This document shows positions 18,024-27,651 of a stretch of DNA of 50,442 nucleotides, in pieces (positions within the stretch are counted from its first letter, which is position 1; each line of letters starts with the position of its first letter). The position numbers were made by a program, and so were the translations under genes. Source of the DNA: Gammaproteobacteria bacterium (lineage in GTDB: Bacteria > Pseudomonadota > Gammaproteobacteria > Thiohalospirales > Thiohalospiraceae); NCBI GenBank assembly GCA_015490535.1, contig WFXP01000130.1, positions 1 to 50,442 of the forward strand, in the 5' to 3' direction. The notes beneath the pieces are model-generated. The model was given only the letters and a program-made list of their open reading frames with translations. It did no database searches and was not told where the DNA came from.

Positions 18024-20279
18024 ATGGCCCTCACCAGCAACAGCCCCTCCCTCCACCAGCGGGCGCGCATCATGAAAGATGTGCTGGCGCGCTACGCCAT
18101 ATCGGTGGGGGGGATCGGGGTAATCCTGGCGGTGGTGCTGATCTTCTTCTATCTGCTGTTCGTGGTTGTGCCGCTGTTCAAGCCGGCGAAGCTGGAGAGT
18201 GTGACCAGCTACCAGCCGGCGCCGGCCGGGGTGGGAGACGAAACCCTGCACCTGGCGATGGAGGAGCAGTCCGAGATCGGGGTGCGCTTCACCAGCTACG
18301 GAACGGCCCAGTTCTTCTTCACCGGCAGCGGGGCGGTGATCCGGGAGCAGGCGGTTTCCCTGCCACCGGATACCACCATCACCAGCTTCGCGGCCGGAGC
18401 CCCGCACACTGCGGTGGTGGCGTTCGGGCTCTCCAACGGTACCGCAATCCTGGTTCGGCACACCTATCAGGTGTCGTTTCTCGATGACAAGCGGATGATC
18501 ACGCCGAGCCTGGACTATCCGCTGGGCAAAAATCCGCTGATCATCGACACCGCCAGCCGCCCCCTGCACCTGCTGGCGGTACAGAGCGACGGGGAGCAGA
18601 CCAGCTTTGGCGCGGTGACCGCAGACGGGCGACTGCTGTTTACCCACTTTGCGGCCGAGGAGTCGTTCCTGGAAGAGGAGGAGTTGCTGGAGCGCACCAG
18701 CGCGGAGCTGGAGGGAATGCCGGAAAATACCGCCTATCTGCTGCTCGATACGGAGCAGCGCTACCTCTATACCGCAAACCGGGAGGGGGCGCTCAGTATC
18801 TTCGACCTTGCCCACAAGAGGCAACCCGCCCTGGACCAGCGCCTGCCATCGGTGACCGAGGGGGCGGAGATCACCGCCATGGCGCTACTGGCGGGAGGGA
18901 TCTCCTTGATGATCGGCGGCTCCGACGGCCGCATCTCCCAGTGGTTCCCGGTGCGGGATGAGTCGGGAAGATCCGTCTTCACCCGGATCCGGGTTTTCGA
19001 CTCACAGCAGGGATCCATCGTCTCCCTGGTACCCGAGTTCTACCGCAAGGGATTTCTCGCCGCGGACAGCTCCGGAGAGCTGGGAATCTACCACGCCACC
19101 GCCCACCGTACCCTGCTGCTGGAGAAACTGGGAGATGGGGCGCCGCTCGAACATCTCGCCGTCTCTCCGCGAGCCAACGCGCTGCTTGTGGAAGACAGGA
19201 GCGGAAAAACCCGTTTCCTGCGTATCGAGAACGAGCACCCGGAGATCTCCTTCTCCTCCCTGTGGGGCAAGGTCTGGTATGAAAACTACAGCCAGCCGGA
19301 GTATATCTGGCAATCATCCTCGGCCAGCGACAGCTTTGAGCCCAAACTGAGCCTCACCCCCATCACCTTCGGCACCCTCAAGGCGGCCTTTTACGCCATG
19401 CTGGTGGCCCTTCCCCTGGCCGTTCTGGGAGCCATCTACACCGCCCAGTTCATGGCGCCGCGCATGCGCCGTATCGTGAAGCCCACCATCGAGATCATGG
19501 AGGCGCTGCCCACGGTCATCATCGGATTTCTGGCCGGGCTGTGGCTGGCACCGGTTCTGGAGACCCACCTTCCCGGCATGTTCGCCCTGCTGCTCATCCT
19601 GCCCCTGGGGATCCTGCTGTTCGCCTTCATCTGGACCCATCTCGTTCCAGACGGCGTAAGGCACAGGGTGCCCGACAACTGGGAGGCCGCACTGCTGCTA
19701 CCGGTGGTGGCGCTGCTGGGGTGGTTCTCCTTCAGCATAAGTCCGACCCTGGAGAGGGTGCTGTTTGGCGGCAACATGATCCAGTGGCTCACCTACGAGA
19801 TGGGGATCCCGTTTGATCAGCGCAACTCGCTGGTGGTTGGAATCGCCATGGGCTTCGCGGTGATCCCCACCATCTTCTCCATGGCCGAGGATGCCCTGTT
19901 TGGCGTGCCCAAGCACCTGATCAGGGGTTCGCTCGCCCTGGGGGCGACCCCCTGGCAGACCCTGATGCGGGTGATTCTGCTCACCGCCAGCCCCGGTATC
20001 TTCGCCGCCGTGATGATTGGGCTGGGGCGCGCCGTGGGGGAGACCATGATCGTGCTGATGGCCACCGGCAACACCCCCGTAATGGACTTCAGCATATTCC
20101 AGGGAATGCGCACCCTCTCGGCCAATATAGCGGTGGAGATGCCGGAGGCCGAAGTAGCAAGCACTCACTACAGGGTTCTGTTCCTGGCGGCGCTGGTGCT
20201 GTTCGTGATGACCTTCATCTTCAACACCCTGGCGGAGCTGGTTCGCCAGCGGCTGCGCAAGAAGTACAGTAACCTATGA
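18024..20279 (+). CDS. pstC: Phosphate ABC transporter permease PstC, enlarged form
   Basis: Inner-membrane permease of the high-affinity phosphate importer. A membrane span at about residues 27-52 is followed by a large periplasmic region (about 60-430) rich in short beta strands with propeller-like repeats (for example LLLDTEQRYLYTANREGALSIFDLAHK, split over two strands). The canonical permease domain then begins near LKAAFYAMLVALPLAVLGA, and the ABC-coupling EAA loop is seen in [19 protein letters not shown]. At 751 aa it is more than twice E. coli PstC (319 aa); enlarged PstC forms are known in Pseudomonas and Vibrio. It overlaps pstA by four bases. Confidence 0.93.
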   Translation: MALTSNSPSLHQRARIMKDVLARYAISVGGIGVILAVVLIFFYLLFVVVPLFKPAKLESVTSYQPAPAGVGDETLHLAMEEQSEIGVRFTSYGTAQFFFTGSGAVIREQAVSLPPDTTITSFAAGAPHTAVVAFGLSNGTAILVRHTYQVSFLDDKRMITPSLDYPLGKNPLIIDTASRPLHLLAVQSDGEQTSFGAVTADGRLLFTHFAAEESFLEEEELLERTSAELEGMPENTAYLLLDTEQRYLYTANREGALSIFDLAHKRQPALDQRLPSVTEGAEITAMALLAGGISLMIGGSDGRISQWFPVRDESGRSVFTRIRVFDSQQGSIVSLVPEFYRKGFLAADSSGELGIYHATAHRTLLLEKLGDGAPLEHLAVSPRANALLVEDRSGKTRFLRIENEHPEISFSSLWGKVWYENYSQPEYIWQSSSASDSFEPKLSLTPITFGTLKAAFYAMLVALPLAVLGAIYTAQFMAPRMRRIVKPTIEIMEALPTVIIGFLAGLWLAPVLETHLPGMFALLLILPLGILLFAFIWTHLVPDGVRHRVPDNWEAALLLPVVALLGWFSFSISPTLERVLFGGNMIQWLTYEMGIPFDQRNSLVVGIAMGFAVIPTIFSMAEDALFGVPKHLIRGSLALGATPWQTLMRVILLTASPGIFAAVMIGLGRAVGETMIVLMATGNTPVMDFSIFQGMRTLSANIAVEMPEAEVASTHYRVLFLAALVLFVMTFIFNTLAELVRQRLRKKYSNL

Positions 20280-21928
20280 ATGGCTGGTTCAAGAGCGGTT
20301 CCCCCTGGGTCTGGCTCTCCGCCGCGGCGGTAAGCGTCTGCATCCTGCTGGTGGTGGCCCTGCTCGGTCTGATCGCCGCGCGCGGCCTGGTGTTCTTCTG
20401 GCCCAAGCAGGTGCTGCAAACCCACTACCAGGATCCCTCCGGCATCAGCTATCGCCTGATTGGCGAGATCCAGGACAGCGAGGAGATCCCCGCCGCCCGG
20501 CTGCGGGAGAGTGGCATAGAGCCTCCCGGCGATCGCGACTCCTATACCCGCTACCTGTTCAAGACCGGCAACCGGGACGCCCTGGGCATGGATTTCCGCA
20601 TGATACTGCCCGATTTCATGGGGAAGGTGGAGTACCCGGCGGAGCTGATGGTGGTGGAGCGCCGTGAGTGGGGAAACCTCTACGGGTACCTGAAAGAGTT
20701 CAGGGAGGACGGCCGGGTCGTGGCGCAGGGAGAAGCCGCGGTGGCGGAGCTGCAGCGCAGGCTGAAGGAGGCTCTGGAGCTGTTTGGCGAGATCCGGCAC
20801 ATCGAGAAGGATCTGATCGGCGCCATCAACTATCAGCTGGAGCAGCTTCGCCTGGAGGAGCGCCGTCTGAAACTGGCCGGTGACAACGATCCCGCCAAAC
20901 GGGACGCTATCGAGGCGCGTCGTAAGAAGCTGCGGGAGGAGTATGCCGAACTGCAGAAGAAGCGCAACGGGCTGTTCCCCCAGCTCAACCGGTACAGCTT
21001 CACGGCGGAGATCATGACCGGCCAGCTGGTGGAGGTGCCGCTGGCCAAGGTGGTGCGTGTCTACTTCCCCAACGCCATGGGGCCGCTGGACAAGATCGGG
21101 CACTACTTCGGCAAACTGTGGGAGTTCGTCAGCGATGAACCGCGCGAGGCCAACACCGAGGGGGGGATCTTCCCCGCCATCTTCGGCACGGTGATGATGG
21201 TGCTGCTGATGTCGGTGGTGGTCACACCGTGCGGAGTGGTGGCGGCGGTCTATCTGCGCGAGTACGCCAGGCAGGGGTTCGTGGTACGCCTGATCCGGAT
21301 CGCGGTGAACAACCTGGCAGGGGTGCCCTCCATCGTCTACGGCGTGTTCGGGCTCGGGTTTTTCGTGTACTTCCTGGGGGGGGGCATTGACGCCCTGTTC
21401 TATCCCGAGGCGCTGCCCTCTCCCACCTTCGGCACCCCGGGGATACTCTGGTCCTCCATTACCCTGGCGCTGCTCACCCTGCCGGTGGTGATCGTGGCCA
21501 CCGAAGAGGGGCTGGCGCGCGTGCCGCGCTCCATCCGCGAGGGAAGCCTGGCCCTGGGAGCCACCAAGGCGGAAACCCTGTGGCGCACCGTGCTGCCCAT
21601 GGCCAGCCCGGCCATGATGACCGGACTGATCCTGGCGGTGGCGCGCGCCGCCGGCGAGGTGGCTCCGCTGATGCTGGTGGGGGTGGTCAAGCTGGCGCCC
21701 TCGCTGCCCCTGGACGGCAATCCGCCGTTCCTGCACCTGGATCGCAAGTTCATGCACCTGGGATTCCACATCTATGACGTGGGCTTCCAGAGCCCCAACG
21801 TGGAGGCGGCCCGGCCGCTGGTGTACGCCACCTCGCTGCTGCTGATCCTGGTCATCGTGGTCCTCAACCTGACGGCCATCCGTATTCGTAACCATCTGCG
21901 CGAGAAGTACCGTTCACTGGAGTCCTGA
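20276..21928 (+). CDS. pstA: Phosphate ABC transporter permease PstA, enlarged form
   Basis: Partner permease of PstC. After a first span (about residues 14-38) there is an extra periplasmic segment of about 220 residues. It includes a clear charged coiled coil (around residues 155-235, with [13 protein letters not shown] and [15 protein letters not shown]). The standard permease core follows: [47 protein letters not shown], and the coupling loop [20 protein letters not shown]. 550 aa against 296 in E. coli. The ATG overlaps the pstC stop (ATGA). The coiled coil may pair with the PstC periplasmic domain; that is inference. Confidence 0.93.
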   Translation: MNGWFKSGSPWVWLSAAAVSVCILLVVALLGLIAARGLVFFWPKQVLQTHYQDPSGISYRLIGEIQDSEEIPAARLRESGIEPPGDRDSYTRYLFKTGNRDALGMDFRMILPDFMGKVEYPAELMVVERREWGNLYGYLKEFREDGRVVAQGEAAVAELQRRLKEALELFGEIRHIEKDLIGAINYQLEQLRLEERRLKLAGDNDPAKRDAIEARRKKLREEYAELQKKRNGLFPQLNRYSFTAEIMTGQLVEVPLAKVVRVYFPNAMGPLDKIGHYFGKLWEFVSDEPREANTEGGIFPAIFGTVMMVLLMSVVVTPCGVVAAVYLREYARQGFVVRLIRIAVNNLAGVPSIVYGVFGLGFFVYFLGGGIDALFYPEALPSPTFGTPGILWSSITLALLTLPVVIVATEEGLARVPRSIREGSLALGATKAETLWRTVLPMASPAMMTGLILAVARAAGEVAPLMLVGVVKLAPSLPLDGNPPFLHLDRKFMHLGFHIYDVGFQSPNVEAARPLVYATSLLLILVIVVLNLTAIRIRNHLREKYRSLES

Positions 21929-21935
21929 CAGAACC

Positions 21936-22775
21936 ATGTACGAGAACAGCACCAACATTCCGGCGGTCGATGTGGACGCCCTGCAGGGCGGCGCGTCCTC
22001 CGGCGCCACCCTGGAAGACGAGAAGATCGCCATCGAGGTGAAAAATCTCAATTTCTACTACGGCGACAGCCAGGCCCTGAAGGGCATCGACATGGTGATC
22101 CCGGAGAACCGGGTGACCGCCTTCATCGGACCCAGCGGCTGCGGCAAGTCCACCCTGCTGCGCTGCTTCAACCGCATGAACGACCTGATCGACGATACCC
22201 GCATCGAAGGGGAGATCCTGCTGCACGGGCAGAACATCTACGACAAGGTGGTCAACGTGGCCGACCTGCGCCGCAGGGTGGGAATGGTGTTCCAGAAACC
22301 CAACCCCTTTCCCAAGTCCATCTTCGAGAACGTGGCCTACGGGCTGCGCATTCAGGGTATCAACGACCGGCGCCGCCTGGCGGAGGTGGTGGAGCGCTCC
22401 CTGAAGGGGGCCGCGCTGTGGGACGAGGTCAAGGACCGGCTGGATGACAACGCCCTGGGGCTCTCCGGGGGCCAGCAGCAGAGGCTGGTCATCGCCCGCG
22501 CCATAGCCATCGAACCGGAGGTGCTGCTGCTGGACGAGCCCGCCTCGGCGCTGGACCCCATTTCCACCCTCAAGCTGGAGGAGCTGATCTACGAACTGAA
22601 GTCCAGCTACACTATCATCATAGTCACCCACAACATGCAGCAGGCGGCGCGGGTCTCCGACTACTGCACCTTCCTGCTGATGGGCGAGCTCATAGAGATG
22701 GCAAACACCAACACCCTCTTCACCAACCCGCAACAGAAACAGACCGAAGACTACATTACCGGCCGATACGGATAG
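21936..22775 (+). CDS. pstB: Phosphate ABC transporter ATP-binding protein
   Basis: Cytoplasmic ATPase that drives PstCA. Walker [10 protein letters not shown] (residues 65-73), Q-loop [14 protein letters not shown] signature LSGGQQQR, Walker [14 protein letters not shown] and the H-loop VTHNMQQA are all intact, and the fold matches PstB over its full length. At 279 aa it has a short N-terminal extension (about 25 residues) over E. coli PstB. Seven bases separate it from pstA and four from phoU. Confidence 0.97.
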   Translation: MYENSTNIPAVDVDALQGGASSGATLEDEKIAIEVKNLNFYYGDSQALKGIDMVIPENRVTAFIGPSGCGKSTLLRCFNRMNDLIDDTRIEGEILLHGQNIYDKVVNVADLRRRVGMVFQKPNPFPKSIFENVAYGLRIQGINDRRRLAEVVERSLKGAALWDEVKDRLDDNALGLSGGQQQRLVIARAIAIEPEVLLLDEPASALDPISTLKLEELIYELKSSYTIIIVTHNMQQAARVSDYCTFLLMGELIEMANTNTLFTNPQQKQTEDYITGRYG

Positions 22776-22779
22776 CAAG

Positions 22780-23496
22780 ATGAACGACTCAACCTTTCCT
22801 CACCACATATCCCAGCAGTTCGACGCCGATCTGGAGGAGGTGCGCAACAACGTGCTCGCCATGGGCGGCCTGGTGGAGCAGCAGCTGGCCAACGCCCTCA
22901 CCGCGCTCACGGAGAACGATGTAAGCCTCGGCGAGGAGGTGATCACCAACGACTACAAGGTAAACGCCCTGGAGGTCACCATCGACGAGGAGTGCAACCG
23001 CATCCTGGCCCTGCGCCAGCCCACCGCCATCGACCTGCGCCTGATCGTCGCCATCATCAAGACCATCACCGACATGGAGCGCATCGGTGACGAGGCCGAG
23101 AAGATCGGCCATCTGGCGGTACAGCTGGCGGATCAGGGGGGCAACGACAAGTTCAGCGCCCTGGCCCACCTGGGGGAACACTCGCGCCGCATGGTGCACG
23201 ATGCCCTGGACGCCTTTGCGCGCCTGGACGTGGAGCAGGCCATCCAGGTGGTAAAGGAGGATCTGAAGACCGACAGGGAGTATGAGGCCATCTCGCGCCA
23301 GCTGATCACCTTCATGATGGAGGACCCGCGCTCCATCAGCCGCTTTCTCAACGTGATGTGGGCGGCGCGCTCCCTGGAGCGCATCGGCGACCACGCACGC
23401 AACATCTGCGAATACATCATCTACCTGGTAAAGGGAAAGGATGTGCGCCACACCAGCCTGGAGAAGATGGAGCAGGCCGCGCGGGAGCCGCGCTAG
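22780..23496 (+). CDS. phoU: Phosphate-specific transport system accessory protein PhoU
   Basis: Links the Pst transporter to the PhoR/PhoB two-component system and represses the Pho regulon when phosphate is plentiful. An all-helical protein with two PhoU repeats, each with the metal-binding E/DxxxD pattern: ITDMERIGDEAEKIGHLA in the first and SLERIGDHARNICEYIIYLV in the second. 238 aa, normal length. It is followed two bases after its stop by a PilZ-like gene. Confidence 0.96.
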   Translation: MNDSTFPHHISQQFDADLEEVRNNVLAMGGLVEQQLANALTALTENDVSLGEEVITNDYKVNALEVTIDEECNRILALRQPTAIDLRLIVAIIKTITDMERIGDEAEKIGHLAVQLADQGGNDKFSALAHLGEHSRRMVHDALDAFARLDVEQAIQVVKEDLKTDREYEAISRQLITFMMEDPRSISRFLNVMWAARSLERIGDHARNICEYIIYLVKGKDVRHTSLEKMEQAAREPR

Positions 23497-23498
23497 CC

Positions 23499-24044
23499 AT
23501 GGCAGCCCTCTGTTACCAGGATCTCATACCGGTGGAGTGGGAGCCGCTCCGGCGCCCCCTCGACGCCGGGCAGCGCCAGCGCTACCAGCGCGACAACGTG
23601 GCCCTGCTCCAGGGGGTGCTCCTGGTGGATGAACAGCCCGTCATCGAGCACGACGAGGAGCTCTCCGCCCTGGGACAGGAGCTGCAGCGCATCGATCACA
23701 AGCTGAACCTGGTCCTGGAGCTGCTCAGCCAGGCCCTGCGCAGCTGGCGCAAGCTGCCGGACCCGGTAGCGGTCAGGATAACCTCCGAGGGCATCCGGTG
23801 GGAGGGGGAAGAAGGCCCCCCGGAGGGGTCGTCCGTTCTGCTGAAACTCTATATGAGTCCGATAGTTCCGAATCCCCTCATGGTGGACGGGACGGTGCTG
23901 CCTCCTGCCGCCGGAGCAGGGGGCGGCTGGAACGAGGTCCGCTTCACGCCGCTTGACACCCGGATCAGGGATCTCCTGGAGAAGGTGGTTTTCCGACAGC
24001 ACCGGCGCCAAATCGCCCGTCAGAGAACCCGAAAACAGGAGTGA
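23499..24044 (+). CDS. Non-canonical PilZ-domain protein (XC6012-like)
   Basis: The 181-aa protein has an N-terminal half with a heptad-rich helix (about residues 50-85, SALGQELQRIDHKLNLVLELL) and a C-terminal PilZ-like beta barrel. There VRITSEGIRW stands where the D/NxSxxG motif belongs, ahead of a strand like SSVLLKLYMSP and the closing helix LLEKVVFRQHRRQIA. The c-di-GMP motif is degenerate (R and T replace Asp/Asn and Ser) and no RxxxR is evident, as in the Xanthomonas PilZ protein XC6012, which forms tetramers through its helix and does not bind the ligand. It follows phoU by two bases and precedes fleQ; a motility or surface role is inferred. Confidence 0.72.
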   Translation: MAALCYQDLIPVEWEPLRRPLDAGQRQRYQRDNVALLQGVLLVDEQPVIEHDEELSALGQELQRIDHKLNLVLELLSQALRSWRKLPDPVAVRITSEGIRWEGEEGPPEGSSVLLKLYMSPIVPNPLMVDGTVLPPAAGAGGGWNEVRFTPLDTRIRDLLEKVVFRQHRRQIARQRTRKQE

Positions 24045-24069
24045 TTGCAGATTTTTTCGTGACAATATT

Positions 24070-24098
24070 TTGACATAATAAAGCGCGCGTGCTAATCT
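24070..24098 (+). promoter_or_regulatory. Sigma-70 promoter of fleQ
   Basis: A perfect -35 TTGACA (24070-24075), 17-bp spacer, -10 TAATCT (24093-24098). A start near 24105 gives a short leader to fleQ. A vegetative promoter is expected for the class I master regulator. The gap between the PilZ-like gene and fleQ is about 100 bases. Confidence 0.75.
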
Positions 24099-24142
24099 TC
24101 CCTTCCCAAGCAGGTTCCGGGAAAACGCGGCGGAGGAGATGG

Positions 24143-25588
24143 ATGCGAACAACAACCACCGTCTTGCTGATCGAGCAAGATTCTGAGCGCCAGAAGGATC
24201 TCACCACCATTCTGGATTTCATGAACTGGAAACCGCTTCTCGTCACTCCGGACGAGTGCAGTGCCTTACTGGCCGATCTGGAAAATCGGCCCAGTTTCGT
24301 CATGGTGGGCCAAAGCCACCCGGAAGATATCCGGGAGATGACGGGCAGGATCCGCACCCGGTTCCCAGACATACCCGTGCTGCTGCTACAGGAGCGGGAC
24401 ACGGACGGCGGCAGGAGAGAACAACCCCTTCCGGGAGACCACAGCAGCATACTCAGGTATCCGTTCCGCCAGAGTGACCTCACCGAGGCCCTGTACCGCG
24501 CCAAGAGCAGCGGCAAGCGCTCCCCCCGGGGCAAGCCGGAAAACAGCCTGGAGCTGTTCCGCAGCCTGGTGGGCAACAGCGTGGGGATCCGCAAGGTGCG
24601 CCAGCTCATCCTGCAGGTGGCGGACTCCACCGCCAATGTACTGATTCTCGGGGAATCCGGCACCGGCAAGGAGGTGGTGGCGCGCAACCTGCACTACCAC
24701 TCCGCGCGGCGCGGCCCGTTCGTTCCGGTCAACTGCGGCGCGATTCCCGCCGATCTGCTGGAGAGCGAGCTGTTCGGCCACGAAAAGGGGGCCTTCACCG
24801 GGGCCATCAGCACCCGCCAGGGGCGCTTCGAGATGGCCGATGGCGGTACCCTGTTCCTGGACGAGATCGGCGACATGAGCCTGCCGATGCAGGTCAAGCT
24901 GCTGCGCGTCCTGCAGGAGCGCACCTTTGAGAGGGTGGGCAGCAACAAGAGCATCACCGCCAACGCCCGCATAGTGGCGGCAACCCACCGCAGCCTGGAG
25001 GAGCTGATCAAGGAGGGCAAGTTCCGCGAGGATCTCTACTACCGTCTCAACGTGTTCCCCATCGAGATGCCTCCCCTGCGCGAGCGCGTCGAGGACATTC
25101 CGATGCTCATCGACGAGTTGATTACCCGTATCGAGCACGAGAAGCACTCCTCGGTCCGTTTCTCGCCCGACGCCATCAACGCCCTGAGCCGCTACCCATG
25201 GCCGGGCAACGTGCGCGAGCTCTCCAATCTCATCGAGCGGCTGGCCATCATGTTCCCGTGCGGAGTGGTGGATGTGGCCGATCTGCCACCCAAGTTCCAT
25301 CTTCCCGCATCACCCGGCAGCGCCCCCGCGGACAACGGAGCGCTCACCCCGGCGGTGGACAACAGCGCCGTCCACCGCCTCCCCTTCGAGGGATTCGATC
25401 TCAAGCAGTATCTCAACAACCTGGAGTACGCACTGATCAAACAGGCCATGGAGGAGTCCGGCGGGGTGGTGGCCCATGCGGCCAAGCGGCTCAACCTGCG
25501 CCGCACCACCCTGGTGGAGAAGCTGCGCAAGTACGGATTGCAGCGCCGCGACCGCGGAGTTGAGGAGGAACGCGCCCCCAGCGTATGA
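24143..25588 (+). CDS. fleQ: Flagellar master regulator, sigma-54-dependent activator FleQ/FlrA
   Basis: Top of the flagellar hierarchy: an enhancer-binding protein that turns on fleSR and early structural genes with sigma-54. Domains: an atypical N-terminal FleQ receiver-like domain (about residues 1-120) without the usual phospho-acceptor pattern, an AAA+ domain with Walker A GESGTGKE, sigma-54 loop GAFTGA, Walker [11 protein letters not shown] and arginine-finger region, and a C-terminal HTH_8 helix-turn-helix ([21 protein letters not shown]). 481 aa. The ATG at 24143 has GGAGGA 6-11 bases upstream. In the Pseudomonas homologue the AAA+ domain binds c-di-GMP. Downstream fleS is separated from it by a toxin-antitoxin pair. 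Confidence 0.95.
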   Translation: MRTTTTVLLIEQDSERQKDLTTILDFMNWKPLLVTPDECSALLADLENRPSFVMVGQSHPEDIREMTGRIRTRFPDIPVLLLQERDTDGGRREQPLPGDHSSILRYPFRQSDLTEALYRAKSSGKRSPRGKPENSLELFRSLVGNSVGIRKVRQLILQVADSTANVLILGESGTGKEVVARNLHYHSARRGPFVPVNCGAIPADLLESELFGHEKGAFTGAISTRQGRFEMADGGTLFLDEIGDMSLPMQVKLLRVLQERTFERVGSNKSITANARIVAATHRSLEELIKEGKFREDLYYRLNVFPIEMPPLRERVEDIPMLIDELITRIEHEKHSSVRFSPDAINALSRYPWPGNVRELSNLIERLAIMFPCGVVDVADLPPKFHLPASPGSAPADNGALTPAVDNSAVHRLPFEGFDLKQYLNNLEYALIKQAMEESGGVVAHAAKRLNLRRTTLVEKLRKYGLQRRDRGVEEERAPSV

Positions 25589-25814
25589 CGGGGGAATCTC
25601 CTCCCATGCCCCTCACGAAGCCATAACAATTTGAAATACAAACAGATACCCGAGCGATAGCAGACACCGGAAGTGCCGAAAAACCGGCGCTCACGACCCC
25701 GGGGCTGTTGCTGTTTTGACACACCCCAGCAAATATAACGCTGGCGTTAACCGGCAGGACGTATTCCAGCACAAAAGAAACACCGCGGAGGCATGTCCGA
25801 CTCAAACGCTCCTG
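25589..25814. other. Intergenic stretch between fleQ and higA
   Basis: About 225 bases with lower GC than the flanking flagellar genes and no supported gene. It marks the left junction of an AT-richer segment running to about 26600 that carries higBA. Confidence 0.5.
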
Positions 25815-26129
25815 TCAGGCCATTTTTTGAGAATGATGGAAATCCTTAATTGTCTCCAGCTCTGTTTTTTCTGCCTCTTGAGCCTTATACAAATCCCAAC
25901 GAACTTGCAGGTTTAACCAATAATCAGCGGATACACCAAAAAATTTGGACAATCTTAATGCGGTGCTTGGAGTTACCCCCCTCTTTCGGTTAACCAGTTC
26001 ATTTACTCGTTGATACGGAACATGAATGGCATCAGCCAAATCTCTCTGGCTAATTTCCATCGGAATCAAAAACTCTTCCCTTAACATTTCACCTGGATGT
26101 GTAGGCTCTCTATGACTCGGAATTCTCAT
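25815..26129 (-). CDS. higA: HigA-family antitoxin
   Basis: DNA-binding antitoxin of a type II toxin-antitoxin pair. The 104-aa protein has the HigA/VapI N-terminus (PTHPGEMLREEFLIPMEISQ), an XRE helix-turn-helix (QRDLADAIHVPYQRVNELVN) and the family segment RLSKFFGVSADYWLNLQVRWDLYKAQ. It lies 18 bases after the toxin, the inverted toxin-first order of higBA. It should neutralise HigB and repress its own promoter. Base composition is clearly more AT-rich than the adjoining fle genes, indicating recent transfer. Confidence 0.93.
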   Translation of the reverse strand: MRIPSHREPTHPGEMLREEFLIPMEISQRDLADAIHVPYQRVNELVNRKRGVTPSTALRLSKFFGVSADYWLNLQVRWDLYKAQEAEKTELETIKDFHHSQKMA

Positions 26130-26147
26130 AAGTTACCACCTCATACT

Positions 26148-26441
26148 TTAATGATAATCAGTAATTTCCACATCGACCGGGCCGCCTTCACTCCATTTGA
26201 AACAAACCCTATATTGCTCATTAATACGTATACTAAACTCACCTTTCCTATCACCTGAAAGTGATTCAAGGCGATTACCTGGAGGAACCTTAAGTTCCTC
26301 CAGGTCTATTACTGAATCCAGTTGATCAAGCTTTCTAAAGGCCACCCTCCAAAGTGACCTTGGGCATAACTTCCTTGCACCCTTGGTATTTTTTCCATTA
26401 AAGATATCTTCTGTTGCTTTATTCCTAAATGAGACAATCAT
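26148..26441 (-). CDS. higB: HigB-family toxin (RelE superfamily)
   Basis: Ribosome-dependent mRNA interferase of the HigB type. The 97-aa protein begins MIVSFRNKATEDIFNG and has the family body ARKLCPRSLWRVAFRKLDQLD, LEELKVPPGNRLESLSGDRKG and FSIRINEQYRVCFKW, ending VEITDYH. These match full-length HigB and include the basic and Tyr/Arg residues expected for RNA cleavage. Precedes higA on the same strand. Its start is only about 25 bases from the first in-frame ATG upstream of fleS on the other strand. Confidence 0.92.
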   Translation of the reverse strand: MIVSFRNKATEDIFNGKNTKGARKLCPRSLWRVAFRKLDQLDSVIDLEELKVPPGNRLESLSGDRKGEFSIRINEQYRVCFKWSEGGPVDVEITDYH

Positions 26442-26451
26442 TCTAACATGG

Positions 26452-26470
26452 TAGCACGGATTCCATGCTA
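26452..26470. promoter_or_regulatory. Possible HigA operator
   Basis: TAGCA and TGCTA are inverted around nine bases just upstream of higB, where an autoregulatory operator would be expected. It is short, so this is a weak call. Confidence 0.25.
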
Positions 26471-27646
26471 TGCAAGAGACTTAATTGGCCTGACACCTCC
26501 CTGAACCCACAGCCGCTGTCGGCATGTTTCTTGCTGCTTGGCCGACAGATCATTAGCGGGATACACCTACTCTTGAACACGGCGCTCTGCAGTATAACCA
26601 AGGCAACCCCTTCATGCCGTCCACGGCCGGTCGGGGAGAGACGGCTGGCGGCCCGGCTGGAGGGCCTCCTCAACGTGCTTCCCGCCGGGGTGGTGGTGCT
26701 GGATGGCAACGGCCGCATCCAGCAGGTCAATCCAGCGGCCAAACGGTTGCTGGGCGAACCGCTGCTCGGGTGGGAGTGGATAGAGGTGATCCGCCGCGCC
26801 TTCGCGCCGCAGCCCGGTGCCGGCTGCGACCTGAAGCTGGCGGACGGGCGTCTGGTGAGCCTCGCCACCTGTCCGCTGGAGGGGGAGGCGGGCCAGATCC
26901 TGCTGCTCAACGACGTCACCGAGACACGCACGCTGCAGGAGCAGGCCAGCCGCAACCAGAGGCTGGCAGCCATGGGCAGAATGGCTGCGGCCCTGGCCCA
27001 CCAGATCCGCACCCCACTCTCCTCCGCCATGCTCTACGCATCGCACCTGAAACGGCCGGAGCTGGATGGGGAACGGCGCCAGGAGCTGGTGGAGCGGGTG
27101 CTGGAACGGATGCGTCACCTGGAGCAGCTGCTGAACGACATGCTGCTGTTCGCCCACGGGGGACTGGGGGGAGGCGAACGGCTGGCCGCGGATGCGCTGC
27201 TGCGGGAGCTGTACGAGGCGGCGGAGCCGCAGGCCCGCGAACAGCGCATCACCCTGGTGGTGGACCACGGCGGCGAAGACGGGACGGTTCTCGGCAACCA
27301 CCGGCTGCTGCTGAGCGCACTGCAGAACCTGGTAGGCAACGCCATGCGGGCTGTGGGGTCGGGGGGCACCGTCACCCTGCGCCTCCGGAGGGACGGGGAG
27401 CGGCGGCTGGCTATCCAGGTGGCGGACGACGGGCCGGGGATACCCCCCGAGCTGCGGGAGAGGATCTTCGAGCCGTTCGTCACCGGTCACGGGGGAGGCA
27501 CCGGGCTGGGGCTGGCGGTGGCGCGCCAGGTGGCCCGCGTCCATCACGGCGACCTTCAGCTGGTCTCGACGCCGGGCGGAGGGAGCACCTTCAGCCTGTG
27601 GTTGCCGCTGGCCGAACAATCCGACCAATCCGACGGCAGGGGGTAA
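26465..27646 (+). CDS. fleS: Flagellar sensor histidine kinase FleS/FlrB (N-terminus uncertain)
   Basis: Phosphorylates FleR to switch on class III flagellar genes. Visible domains: a PAS domain from about LNVLPAGVVVLDGNGRIQQVNPAA, the HisKA H-box MAAALAHQIRTPLSSAML with the phospho-His, then a HATPase domain with N-box LQNLVGNAMRAV, G1 VADDGPGIP and G2 GTGLGLAVARQ. The frame is open to ATG 26465 (393 aa). Residues 1 to about 50 do not look like a FleS N-terminus, and the DNA there is AT-richer like the adjacent higBA segment. The true start may be a later non-ATG codon (for example TTG 26572), or the 5' end may have been replaced when higBA inserted. Five bases separate it from fleR. Confidence 0.85.
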   Translation: MLCKRLNWPDTSLNPQPLSACFLLLGRQIISGIHLLLNTALCSITKATPSCRPRPVGERRLAARLEGLLNVLPAGVVVLDGNGRIQQVNPAAKRLLGEPLLGWEWIEVIRRAFAPQPGAGCDLKLADGRLVSLATCPLEGEAGQILLLNDVTETRTLQEQASRNQRLAAMGRMAAALAHQIRTPLSSAMLYASHLKRPELDGERRQELVERVLERMRHLEQLLNDMLLFAHGGLGGGERLAADALLRELYEAAEPQAREQRITLVVDHGGEDGTVLGNHRLLLSALQNLVGNAMRAVGSGGTVTLRLRRDGERRLAIQVADDGPGIPPELRERIFEPFVTGHGGGTGLGLAVARQVARVHHGDLQLVSTPGGGSTFSLWLPLAEQSDQSDGRG

Positions 27647-27651
27647 GAGAG

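Noticed and set aside
26614-27651. Long N-terminal extension of fleR in frame upstream of 27652
   Set aside because: The upstream part is a Gly/Arg-rich shadow of fleS; the receiver domain begins at the ATG at 27652.
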